Shown here in pieces: positions 23,153-36,598 of a stretch of 64,000 nt of DNA. Below the pieces are notes generated by a model that was not told the DNA's origin, searched no databases, and saw only the letters and a program-made list of their open reading frames with translations. Source of the DNA: Cladobotryum mycophilum (Eukaryota; Ascomycota; Sordariomycetes; Hypocreales; Hypocreaceae); NCBI GenBank assembly GCA_036429605.1, contig CM071589.1, forward strand, positions 1,860,001 through 1,924,000. Direction: 5' to 3'. The translations under genes and the position numbers were made by a program. Positions within the stretch are counted from its first letter, which is position 1; every line of letters begins with the position of its first letter.

Positions 23153-24841
23153 TTATTTTTGTTCTTTCTCGGCAGCAGCCTTGTGCTCGGCCTCGGCGGC
23201 CTGGATATGTTGCACCTCAGCATCCACCATCTCGCTGGCAAGCTTCTTCTCAACGCCGTTATCAGCGGCGGAAAGCTGTCGCTCTTCCTTCTCGTCAATG
23301 TCATCTACATCACGGGGGGTGGCGAAACCAGTGCTGTGACTCTCTTCGTTCTGCTCGTTCTCCTCCTCAATGAGCTCCTGCTGCTCCTTGAGAACCTCGA
23401 GACGCTGCTTGTTGGTGGCGGCTCCCTCGGCATTGTGCACCTCAAGTTCAATCTCGTGGAAGAGCTCCTCTGGGATGGATGAGAGAACACCAATTAAAGC
23501 CTCAAGCTGGCTTGCGCCTTCACCAGAGACTTGACCGTACATATAAGCGTTGCTGAGAACCAGGAGAGTAGAAGGGACACTCTCCTTCAGACGAAGGTCC
23601 AACCAAGACTGAAGATCGTTCCTCATTCTAGCAGGCGAGACGCTGAATGTTCGGATACCACGAGCAGCGCAAGCCAACTGGAGCTCTGCCACTGTCAAAC
23701 TGTCCACGCCCTCGAAGCTAATGGCCTTGTCATCTCGCTTGATCTGACGCATGCGGTGGCGGATCTGATATCGAAGCATAGAGTCAGTTCCAAATGTGTT
23801 GAGGCTCATGTAACGACACATTGAAACCAGCTGAGGACGTGAGAGGTTGTCCAGGGTCATGTCATCCCGGAAGACCTTGCAGACCTTGATGACGTCCTGA
23901 TGGGTTGGCGTCTCTCCAGTTGATCGAACTTTGCGGAAGAAGTTGGTAAACTCTTCTTTTTGAGCTGTGGCCGCACTCAGGGGCAGGCCAGTCTCTTTGA
24001 GGGTCTGTCGGAGAAATCCACTGACTTCTTTGCGGGTTGACCGCAGGAGGCTGGCCTTGGCCTCCTTGGACTTTTGGCCCTCATATGTGCTTGGCAACAT
24101 GTTGGGGAAAAGCTTGAGGGCCAGGGGCAGCAGGGCCTCGCCCAGGGGGACGATGATAAAGACCGAAAAGGGCACTAATCGGCCTAGATCACGAATAGTT
24201 CGTTGAAGCTGTCTGTTCTCTCGTCGAGTAAGGTCGTAGCCAGCGGCCATTTTTAGGGCCAATCTCCAGCTAATTTTGACTTCGGTTGCGAGCAATTTGG
24301 TTCCATCCCAGTAGTGTTGAGCTTCTTTCTTAACCGTTTGCCATATTGTTAACTTCTTTTCTTCCTCCTTTTTCTTTGTGACTTCTTGGCGCTCAGCCAG
24401 GTCTGCCTTCTTCACGGCCAACTCAGTTAAGCTTGATTCTTCCTTGGTTGTATCAGACTGTGCGGCTGCGGCGTCCTTGGCTGAGCCATCCTTGGATTTG
24501 GCATCCGCAGCCTCCTTTTTGGCCGCGCTCGAGGTATCTTTTGGAAGAGGTTTTCTAGCCTGTTCAGCGTTGAATCCGGGAGGAGGGCCAGAAAGTGAGG
24601 TATCCGGGCGATGGGACTCGGTTCCCAACATGCGCATTGGAATCAAAAGAGCCAATGCGGGAATCTGGTTTTGTCGGGCGATGCGCCGGGCGATAAGAGA
24701 AGGCGACACTCCTCGGGGGATATTTCTGGCTATGGAACAATTAGATATAGAAGCGCTAGAAAATAGATGAAATATCTTACCTTGAGCTAGTAAGGGGCTC
24801 TGAGCCATGGCTCTGCGGGCGATTGTGGTTGAGGCGCTCAT
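23153..24841 (-). CDS. MDM38: LETM1-family mitochondrial inner-membrane protein (MDM38)
   Basis: Inner-membrane protein of the LETM1 family; it supports K+/H+ exchange and volume control, and in yeast also binds mitoribosomes. The model is complement(23153..24729, 24781..24841), 545 aa. The N-terminus is Arg-rich and acid-poor, a mitochondrial presequence. A charged Ala/Lys linker leads to 'LTIWQTVKKEAQHYWDGTKLL', the family signature, then a single membrane segment around 'LVPFSVFIIVPLGEALLP'. The LETM1 ribosome-binding-like domain follows ('LSRPQLVSMCRYM', 'AARGIRTF', 'LRNDLQSWLDLRL'-type motifs). The C-terminus is a long acidic coiled coil. The 51-bp intron is a multiple of three without a stop; splicing was chosen because it has good GTAAGA/CATAG sites and gives a smoother presequence. 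Confidence 0.94.
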   Translation of the reverse strand: MSASTTIARRAMAQSPLLAQGKIFHLFSSASISNCSIARNIPRGVSPSLIARRIARQNQIPALALLIPMRMLGTESHRPDTSLSGPPPGFNAEQARKPLPKDTSSAAKKEAADAKSKDGSAKDAAAAQSDTTKEESSLTELAVKKADLAERQEVTKKKEEEKKLTIWQTVKKEAQHYWDGTKLLATEVKISWRLALKMAAGYDLTRRENRQLQRTIRDLGRLVPFSVFIIVPLGEALLPLALKLFPNMLPSTYEGQKSKEAKASLLRSTRKEVSGFLRQTLKETGLPLSAATAQKEEFTNFFRKVRSTGETPTHQDVIKVCKVFRDDMTLDNLSRPQLVSMCRYMSLNTFGTDSMLRYQIRHRMRQIKRDDKAISFEGVDSLTVAELQLACAARGIRTFSVSPARMRNDLQSWLDLRLKESVPSTLLVLSNAYMYGQVSGEGASQLEALIGVLSSIPEELFHEIELEVHNAEGAATNKQRLEVLKEQQELIEEENEQNEESHSTGFATPRDVDDIDEKEERQLSAADNGVEKKLASEMVDAEVQHIQAAEAEHKAAAEKEQK

Positions 24842-28053
<3,212 letters not shown>

Positions 28054-28776
28054 TTGCGATTGATTTTAGTTTTACCCCTCAACACTTTGAGCTTTAGTTT
28101 TCGTCGGATATATGCTTGTTACGTTCCTTCTAGTTATGATTGAATTCGTCGAATCATGTACGTTGATTAACGGGAGTTATGCGCGACTGGGAAACAGCGC
28201 CGGTGTATCATGGAAAAAAATCCTAAGGGAGCGTCTGTTGAGAAAAAACGACAACGCGGAGGATCATCTTTACCAGCTTGAAGGATTTGGATTTTGACTT
28301 TTGTATATATGGCTGTGAACGGCCCACGGCATTGATATGCGTGTCAGAGCATGTATGTATAACGCGCTTCATGTATTTTGGTTTCAAATTTAACCTATTT
28401 CATTTCAATGACTGGCGGGCCTGTGTGTGAACGACCATTTTCCACCCATATCTTAATAGTGTTAGCCAACTCTCTATGACTAAGGGCATGTTTCTTCTTC
28501 GCTCTACATCATTGTTCATGAATCAGTCTGAAGCATGCGTTTATTCATTTCGTACAGTATATGGCCCAAACAGAGCATACATGTCGCGCGCAAGTCGTGA
28601 CCAACTCTTACACATTCACATCCTCGTCAACCTATTCCAACATGTCCCAACCTTTGCCTAAACCAAAACCATATCAATGGCGCCTCGCCAGCCTAACCAG
28701 ATCTCCAAGACTTGCCCCTACAACGCCTAGGAGATTGTACCAAGGAAAATCGCTACAGATTGCTTCACCAGGCTAC
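28054..28776. other. Convergent 3' spacer ADK/ERD2-like
   Basis: The 720 bases between two converging genes hold no coding signal; they are AT-rich and fit 3' UTRs and terminators. Confidence 0.5.
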
Positions 28777-29934
28777 TTAATCTCTCCATTCATCTCCGCT
28801 TCGGACGCCGCTTGGCGAGGCTTGGGAAGTACCCTCTCCCCGGCGCAGCGGAGTGTCCTCGTCATCATCGTCGTCATCTAGTGCTCTGGCTAACTCGTCG
28901 GGGTCCTGCATCTTGGCATCGGGATCCACATTGCCTTCAATGTCCTCGCGGTTTTGCCTGTCGGTCTCGAGTACTCCGTCATCGGCGCTGACCGATATGC
29001 CGCGAGATCCCCACTTCGGTCGGCCTCCCGAGTTGTTGCCGCCGATTGCAGGTCCACTTTCCTCATCCTCGGCGGCCTCGACGTTCTTGCCAAAGATGCG
29101 GCGAAGAAGCCATCCACGGCTCATATCGTCGGCATCGACAACACCTCCGTTGCGAAGCTTGACCCGCTGTCGAGTGTAGTAGACCCAGGCAAAGTCGACG
29201 TACAGGGCGGTCTGAATAAGGCCGAAAATGACGGAGATGGCATCTGGCTTGCGATCGGTCACGTCAATCTCTCTGAGGAACCAATTCAGGCAGTAGAGTG
29301 CTCGGTATGATCCAAGAGTCACGAGATAGAAGGAGTCGATGACGGTAGGGACGGTGGTTTGTCTGAGCAATAGCAACTGAGGCAGGACGCAAACCGACTC
29401 TAAGATCTCGGAAAAGACCCACATCCACTTGCATTGCAGTTAGCACATGGTGTACCATACCATTGAGGGTTTCCACCAAAAACTCACCGTTAGGAACCCC
29501 CAGCGCCTCTCAAATATCATCATCATGAATGGAGACAGAGCCAAGGCGCCGGCGAGAACGACAGCGCCAAGCTTCCATGAGATCTCACGCTCGCGAGAAC
29601 GAGGATAAGCCCATTGCATGACACCCAGGATGTAGAAGGAGGTTATGATGTAAACGACTTTGAAAATGGCATTCCAGGCCGAGGTTTCTTTGTAGAGGTC
29701 CAGGTATCGTGTGCAGAAGACGACGGCGTAGAGCGCCTGGGTGATGAGGGACACACCCTCCGCACTACGGTTTCGGTGGATGGCAAAGATCAGGATTCCC
29801 TTGGATGCCATATGGGACAAATCGCCCAGGATTCGGAAGATCTAAAATCGTAGGCATTAGCTTTCGGGTTCGATAAGGAGCGCATGTTGCGCGATGGCGG
29901 TATGTGGTTGGTCACTGACGTTCCAAGCTCCCAT
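28777..29934 (-). CDS. ERD2-family (KDEL-receptor-like) protein with long acidic tail
   Basis: Seven-helix membrane protein related to the receptor that returns K/HDEL proteins from Golgi to ER. The model is complement(28777..29427, 29488..29841, 29920..29934), 339 aa. The first exon encodes only 'MGAWN'; exon 2 then gives 'IFRILGDLSHMASKGILIFAI', which matches the ERD2 start well. 'NRSAEGVSLITQALYAVVFCTRYLDL' and 'FSEILESVCVLPQLLLL' are clear family blocks, and helix 7 ends 'FAWVYYTRQ'. Canonical ERD2 ends about there, at around 215 residues. Here about 115 more follow, hydrophilic and rich in Asp/Glu, including a run of six Asp. The tail lacks an obvious KKXX signal. It may be a paralogue rather than the main receptor, which would lie elsewhere in the genome. 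All introns are phase 0. Confidence 0.88.
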
Positions 29935-31172
29935 CGTGGAAGCTCGAGGCGATGCAGCCTCAATGTAGACTCTGGTGAGATAGATTGGGTAAAAGGAATG
30001 ACCCGGCTAGGGGAGTTGATGGACATGAAAGCCAATACGATGGTGGTAGATGGAAGATGATGTTGTCCTTTCCAGTGACAAGCTCGGTGGATGGAGAACA
30101 AACAGCCGTTGATGTGGAGCTGAACCTCTGGGAGCCTTGGAGCTTGCGTCAGACTTCAGGTCATGACTTACTTAATAAGCCCAATCGCAATGCGACGCTG
30201 AAGCTTAGCCCCCCAGCGGCGGGAGCCAGACTAAGATCCCGGTTGGTGCATAACCCCACATTAGCATCTGTCGGTACTGAGGCAGCAAAAGGCTAACCAG
30301 CTGTTTGTCTCAGAAGTCAGAACTATCAAGCCATCACAAGGGAGACCATCAGGGGAGAGCCGAGTTCTTCCCAGCCTATGTAGGTCATATTGGAGGGTGC
30401 CTGTTATTTCCAAGGAGGGCTCAATTGTTACTATGAGCCAGAATACCATCGTTCAACGAAGTAAGAGAGTCTTGGAGTAAGGATAGACGCTGTGTGTATC
30501 ATTCGTTGTGGAGGACAGGGTACACGAGTCAGATCGAATCGTGTGGCCGTCTTCCATGTCGCTCTGATCCAAGCCGCCGTAGAAGTTGGGATATGAGGCT
30601 TGGATTTGAAGCGTTTAGAAAATGCCATTGATGAAGCATGTCTCAATTTGAATTTTGATAAGGATGTTTGCTGCAACTGCCAGCCTGCGACGCAAACTCA
30701 CTGTACTGTAGTACTCGGTACCATGAAAGAGTCAAGCCACTGTGGCTGGAGCACAGCACAGCACAGCACCAGAGAGCGATACTCAATCGGGGTTTATACA
30801 AGACTTGCAGATCTCATACATGCCGATAGCATAATTCACCCCCTGATAAACAATCAATTGTCAAAGGAGGTCAAGGGCGATACCAATCACTTAATCCTAT
30901 TTTCTATGTCCTTTTCACTTTCCTTCTATCCAAGTGTCATTACGTTGAGACGCGCGTCTCTTAATGCCCCTTCATATAATATTGCCTGGGAATTCTAGGT
31001 GCCAAGTGGGCAGCTCGCCGGTCCTCCCTTGCTCACGGCAACGCTTTGCCGGTAAAGCAAGTAACTAGTTCCCATATCAGGCTCGCTGTGGCATACATAT
31101 ATGCCAGTCCATCTCCAGTTTTGGTGAAGGCAGTGCCTCGTTCCATGTTTTGATTCTTGATTCTTCATCTCA
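29935..31172. other. Divergent promoter region ERD2-like/LicD
   Basis: About 1.2 kb without a credible gene. A GCACA-type repeat lies at about 30750-30769. No other structure is seen. Confidence 0.5.
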
Positions 31173-32270
31173 ATGAAGTTTCATATTGCCATCAAACTTG
31201 CTGCAATAACGTGGGCAACCTTGGTCCCGCTTAGCAGTGCAGCAGCCGTCAAAAACAAGGAGCCAGCTGTGCCAAAGTATTTTCGTAAGTCTACAGGAAT
31301 GAATAGCATTCAATTATATAGTTCACTTTCTAATATTGACTTTCATTAGACGAAGACAAGTAAGATACCTTGCTACAAACTTAAAAACAGACGCATTCCC
31401 AAGTCCTAACTCCATCTTGAAAGACACAATCCTCACTATGATGATCGTTTTGCGCCACACTTTTACCTCACACAAGACGAGCGGTGGGAAAATGTCAAAA
31501 TTCTGATTCAAACCTATCTTTCGACATGTCGAGACTTGGGCGTCCAAACATGGCTCATGCATGGCACTCTGCTTGGATGGTGGTGGGGCAGAAAGGCAAG
31601 CTTCCGCGAGACGACTCTTGTCAATGCTTAAACGGGGGCCATTTCTAACGTTGTTGATGCAGGTCATGCCTTGGGATTTGGATGCTGATGTTCAAATTAC
31701 CGAGGCCGACATGTACTTCCTGGCGGCATATCACAACATGACTGTTCACTACTATAAATACGGCAATATGGAACAGGGTCGCTACTTTCAGCTAGAGATC
31801 AATCCTTACTTCAAGCACCGAGACCAAGATGATAGGCTCAACGTTATTGATGCTCGCTGGATCGACATGGAAAGTGGTTTGTTTATCGACATCACTGCCG
31901 CAAGATACAGTCTGGATCATGAGGAGGGCGAGGGAATCCTCTACGACAAGTTTGGTCACGAATATCGGGTAGATATACCAGTCATCGACACTCAATTTAT
32001 AGGACACTACAAGGCTAATGTTCTATAGGATACCTATGTCTTCCCTCTACGGGATACCGTTTTTGAAGGTGTCCCTGCCAAGATCCCCTTTCGATATAAG
32101 GATATGCTTGGAGCAGAATACGGGAGGAAAGCTTTGACGAACAAGGAATTTCACAAGTAAGCCGAATGATTACTTCGTCAAAGCATGTCTGACTTTATTT
32201 TAGCCATCGTTTCGACGAGGTTGCAATGCAATGGGTTCCGATGGAGGAGGAGGAACAGACTAACTTGTAG
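31173..32270 (+). CDS. LicD-family protein (MNN4-related), secreted or Golgi
   Basis: LicD/fukutin-type nucleotidyltransferase-fold protein; fungal relatives such as Mnn4 act in mannosyl-phosphate transfer to cell-wall glycans. The model is join(31173..31284, 31350..31359, 31424..31595, 31663..31968, 32029..32156, 32204..32270), 264 aa. A signal peptide or anchor spans about residues 1-24. The LicD core has 'WLMHGTLLGWWWGRK' at about 84-98 and the metal-binding 'PWDLDADV' at 101-108, then 'FIDITAAR' and 'VFPLRDTVFEGVPAKIPF'. Exon 2 is only 10 nt, and intron 3 starts with GC (AAG|GCAAGC). Both are needed to keep conserved residues in frame, so the gene looks intact rather than broken. It has no Lys/Glu repeat tail as in yeast Mnn4. 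The exact substrate cannot be told. Confidence 0.85.
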
Positions 32271-32880
32271 CATAGCATAAATAAGGGAAACATTTTGGCG
32301 TTGGTATGGCTATTGTCCTTCTAGCGATGACTTATGAAGGGTTACTCGATGTATCCAAGAAATCATCAAGCATATGCATATATAAACAGAGAGTTCGACT
32401 AATTTGACGAAAATATTGGCACTGGGATTGAGTCAACTTATCTACTTCAACTACTTAGGTAGACTGAGATGGATGTCCAATTGATATCACTGGGTACCTG
32501 TGCAACTAAGTAGATATACTCTTAAACTAAAATATTTACAAAAGTCATTATAGCCAATCACTATGACTATCTATCTACCTGCATAAGAAAATAAATAGTC
32601 ATGAAAAGTATGAGTTGCTTGATATCAAGCCTCGGCTATGGTGTTGTTCGAGCTGGTTGCTATTTTGAGAAGGTGCCAAGTTGGGTGATGCTACTGATAA
32701 ACGGACCCCACCATTAACGCGTTTCCTAAACCGTCGCGTCACACTCGATACGCTGCATCATCAATTTCACAACACAACGGCTTCAATTCGGCTTATTGAA
32801 GCTCTGGAAGCTCGATTTTAGCCAAATCATAGTATTTACACATGTAGTCGCAGTGTTTATGAGAGAATCAGCCACTCAGC
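32271..32880. other. Intergenic: LicD 3' UTR and AME1-like promoter
   Basis: About 600 AT-rich bases with no coding signal; an ACTTAGGTAGAC motif occurs near 32453. Confidence 0.5.
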
Positions 32881-35184
32881 ATGGCCACAGGTATTGCGCC
32901 CCGCCCTCAACTCCATGGCGCCGTCATCAGAAAAAGATAGGCTGACACTTCATAGGACGAGAAGGCCGTGCAGAGCGCTTGAATGAGCGTCTCCGTGGCG
33001 CGCAGTATGTTTAAACCGATTCTTGCATGTTGGGCTTGACTAATGTCTATATCTTTCTGTAGGCGCGCCAATGTGGACGAATCCTTCAGTATCGACCTCG
33101 GTGGGCTTGACATACCCGGTTCTACGAGTCCGGCGGCTGATGAAGCCCCAAGTTCGTCATCTAGGGGGCAGAAACGCGATAGCGATACCATCTCTGCTGC
33201 GTCGCAAATTTCCGGATCGAGCGCACGACGACGGTCCGCGAGGCTGGCACCCAAAGATCCGTACGATTTGCCAGATACATCTAAGGAATCAGCTCTGCAG
33301 AATGCGACGGTATCGATAACGGGGAATCAAGATGCCACGCCGAATGATATCTCGGTAATTAGAGACATTGCATTGTCGACGATTGCTAGGTCTGCTGTCT
33401 CTCAGCAGTTAGACCCGGTTCCCGATGAGCTCGAAACGTTGCCAGCACCGTCATTTGTGCTGTCGTCTGGACAGGTCACCTCGCCAGCGCAGGCGCGCAT
33501 GTCTAGCGCTCTTATCGAAGAGGTCGGAGAGAGTCCCGCAAATGCTCCAGGGAGCGGAAAACGCCGTAGGGTGCCCCTGGGCGAAGCAGTGAGCTCGAGT
33601 ACGAAGTTACTGGATATTATGACCTCGGATGATGCATTCCCCGCTTCATCGTCACCGCTGGCACGGAGGATGCAGAGGAGTGATGCTACATCAATGAGGA
33701 GATCCGCCGGAATGGTCTCCAAACTTGATCTCAGTCAAGAGATTGACGAGCTATCGCCAGAAAGGCCGTATAAGCAACCATTGGCCGACGAGGAACTATC
33801 TGATGCACCATCCATGAATGAAACTACACAACAAATCGTGCTGGATACTGAGGCAGACATCTCAGCCCCGGAGCGCGAAGATGCCGAACCGGGGCAAAAA
33901 ACAGATGTTGAGCCAGGGCCAGAGCCAGAGGACCAGCAAGAAGAAGTAGAAGAAGATGCTGCAGACGATCATGGAGAGCCTGAGGACGCGCAAGGGGAAG
34001 AGCAGGAGGAGGGAGAGGAAGTTGCAGATGAGCAGGAAGAGGCAGAAGAAGTCAATGCAGCAGAGGCCGCTAAGGTATTGGGAAAGAAGCGCAGGAGGAC
34101 TCAGCGCGAGATCTCTCCTGAATTAGGATCAGTGTCAGCGGAGGAAGAGGTCGAGCGGGAGGATGAACAGCCAGTACCTAAACGAAAGCGCATTCGTCCG
34201 GGCAAGAGTCCCGCAACTCAGAAACAACTTGCAGTCAAGAAGAAGCCAAATAAAGCAAAGCCAAGGGCCAAACCACAGGCACCCGAAGAGAGCTTGGATG
34301 AACAAGAACCAAGGCCGAAACAGTCAAAAGCTGGCAGAAGGAAGAGTGGGCAGAATGAGGGCAACGATGCGACTATTGAAATTACAGTTCAGCGATTTAT
34401 CCAGCACAAGCGACGCGGTGAAGATGATGAGGTTGACCCATTACACTCGGAAATCCCGTTTGCAAATCGCGGCGGAGAGAGTGTTGCCGATGTTTTCGCA
34501 CAGGTTTGCGACGAGGTCATCGCATCCACACTCGCACAGCTCCGAGAAATGGTCAACAGTGCTGCAGACACGGCGAAGAAGAAGGAGTGTCGAATCAAGA
34601 TTCGCGCCGTGGAGGCCTACCGAGAAGAGCTCAATTCTCGGCTTCTTCAGCATGTAAGTGGCCATGAGGATGCGAATTTAGCAGTTCTATCGAAGCTAAC
34701 ATGATACTCTAGACAATACACTTGAACCACTGGCATTCCCTACGAAAACGGGTTCGCCATGTGCAAAGGGAAAAGATTGCGTTGCGAGAGGACATTATCC
34801 GCATCAGGAGCGAAAGGGAGCAGGTTGCGCTTCGCATGGATGCTGTGAGAATCAAGCACGAAGCTGACACTAAGGAGTCAAAGGTGGGCGATGGATTTCA
34901 TTACTTTGCAAATTGAGTCGTTTTGCTAACCTCAACATTCACAGTACTGCCTAGATGCTTCTACTCTTATGCATGATGTTGACCTTGCTATGGAGCAAGG
35001 GAGAGACGCTGCGGAGCCCACTGGCAAGGAGCAAAAAGCGGCCGAGCTGGCGAATCTTGAGCTGTTTGTGTCCCGCATATCAGAACAAGCCAGTTCAGCA
35101 AGCTTCACCGGCGGAATTCTGAAACAGGTGAAGGACTTCAACGCATTCCTAGAGCGTGCTGCTATTGCTCTTGAGACAAGATGA
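32881..35184 (+). CDS. Inner-kinetochore AME1/CENP-U-like protein
   Basis: Probable subunit of the COMA part of the CCAN, linking CENP-A chromatin to the outer-kinetochore MIND complex. The model is join(32881..32890, 32956..33004, 33063..34653, 34713..34883, 34945..35184), 686 aa. Exons 1-2 give a short N-terminal motif ending 'ERLNERLRGAQR', which resembles the Arg-rich 'RLRGS' motif with which yeast Ame1 binds the Mtw1 complex. A long disordered middle (about 30-430) follows, with RRRSAR- and KRKRIR-type basic patches that could be called AT-hook-like and a long Glu/Asp-rich stretch (about 275-345). The C-terminal 230 residues are helical: 'ITVQRFIQHKRR', 'ADVFAQVCDEVIASTLAQL', then a long coiled coil with 'SLRKRVRHVQREKIALRED'. 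The family call rests on this architecture and not on strong identity; CENP-Q/Okp1 is the main alternative. Confidence 0.6.
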
Positions 35185-35233
35185 AGTGAAGAAATATTAT
35201 GGTATTGACAGTGACTATTTTATGCACAACATC

Positions 35234-36037
35234 TCAGTTGATCTTGGCCTTGCTGAAATCCATTTCAGGGTGCTGCGCCTGAAACTTCTTGAGAATATCC
35301 ATCTTCTTTTGTTCGTCGGATGTGGGCAGTCCCTGCTCTTTCTGCTTCTGGTCGTACATCATCTTCTCAACCATGCCCCTGGTCTCGCCGTCGAGATCAG
35401 AGAGCTTGGAGTTTTCAGGCTGGATCTTGGTGACGTCGATTTTGGGGGCACTAGTAACGACATGTGCCCACCATTCCATCTTGTTGACCTTGTCGAGGTG
35501 AATCTCGACAGTCTTGGTGTTATCAGAGTTAGTAGAAAGGGTCCAGGTTGAGTCGTCCACAAGAACGGCGTGGGGGAGGTCGCCCTAATGAATGATATAG
35601 GGTCAGTATATAAATGTTTAATGAAGGGAATGGAAAGGCATCATGGTGGTCGGGAGTTTGGCGCATAGGAAGAGGAACATGGGAGGCATATGTACACTTA
35701 TGATTGGATCCTGTCCTTTGATACCCGCAACAAGCTTGTGCTTCTTGATGTCGACGACGAGATCTCTCGACTTGAGGTTACCAGGGACGGTGAAGGTCAA
35801 ATCCAGCTCCCCAATGGTTTGGGTCCATTTGTAGGGGAGAGCAGCCTGCTCCTCAGCTTCCTGCTTGCGGGCGGCAGCCTCTTCGGCCGCTGTAGGTTCT
35901 GCAGGATTTGTCAGGTTAACGAGTATGTTCGCATAGTTGACAAGATGTCGAGGAGATTAAGGATTCGGCGGTGGTTTTTTGGGAATGAGCAGGGAAAAAG
36001 AGAAGAGAAAGAGTAAATACACACCCTTATCAGCCAT
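35234..36037 (-). CDS. nudC: Nuclear movement protein NudC
   Basis: Small CS-domain co-chaperone that stabilises dynein-regulator proteins (LIS1/NudF) and so supports nuclear migration in hyphae. The model is complement(35234..35584, 35696..35898, 36025..36037), 188 aa, close to Aspergillus nidulans NudC. Exon 1 has only 13 nt ('MADK' plus one base). A short acidic, Ala-rich coiled stretch leads to the CS domain starting '[14 protein letters not shown]' and including '[16 protein letters not shown]', 'DDSTWTL' and 'KMEWWAHVV'. The C-terminus contains '[13 protein letters not shown]' and '[11 protein letters not shown]', a NudC signature. The introns join at phase 1 and phase 0. Its 3' end is only 49 bp from that of the convergent AME1-like gene. 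Confidence 0.96.
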
Positions 36038-36598
36038 GGTTACTGTAAATGCAAAAGCACGAAGAAAACAATTTTGCTCGCAAATATGTAGTGTAAGTGG
36101 AGAGTTGGATGAGGCTCAAGTTGGAGAGGATGGCGGCTGATGGACATTGATGGAAAGACGGTTGCATGGAGGGGCAAAGCCGCTTTTTGGGGGCTAAGAT
36201 AAGAGAGAGGTCAAGTCCAAGTCAAGCATGGGTACCTCTGCTAAAGCCCGCCCGCCAACAGTGACATTAAGTGAACATGGTCAAGGCACCTAGAGGAACC
36301 TTGGAAGCTTTTACTTGTAGCTTCCATGGCAGCAAATCCGATGCAAGGGCGGAAAGCTCTCCGCTTATCCATCTTTCCTTCTTTCCTTCTTTCTAATGGA
36401 CGCCAAAACAAATTGTCAGCCAAAGTTTTAGCAGCGGCGTCCTGGGAGCGAGCCCAGCCTTATTTCCTACCAACCTCTTGCATCTTATCTGGCTTCAGCA
36501 CTCCATTCCCCCCATCCCATTGACCTTTTCAACTCCCCTCGTTCGTTCGCACATCTGCAGAGCAGCAGTTAAAAAAAAAAAAACACATACATAGAAAG
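36038..36598. other. Divergent promoter nudC/TFB3
   Basis: The 560 bases between divergent starts hold both promoters. CTTTC units lie at about 36373-36392, and a run of 13 A's (about 36571-36583) precedes TFB3. No coding signal is seen. Confidence 0.5.
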
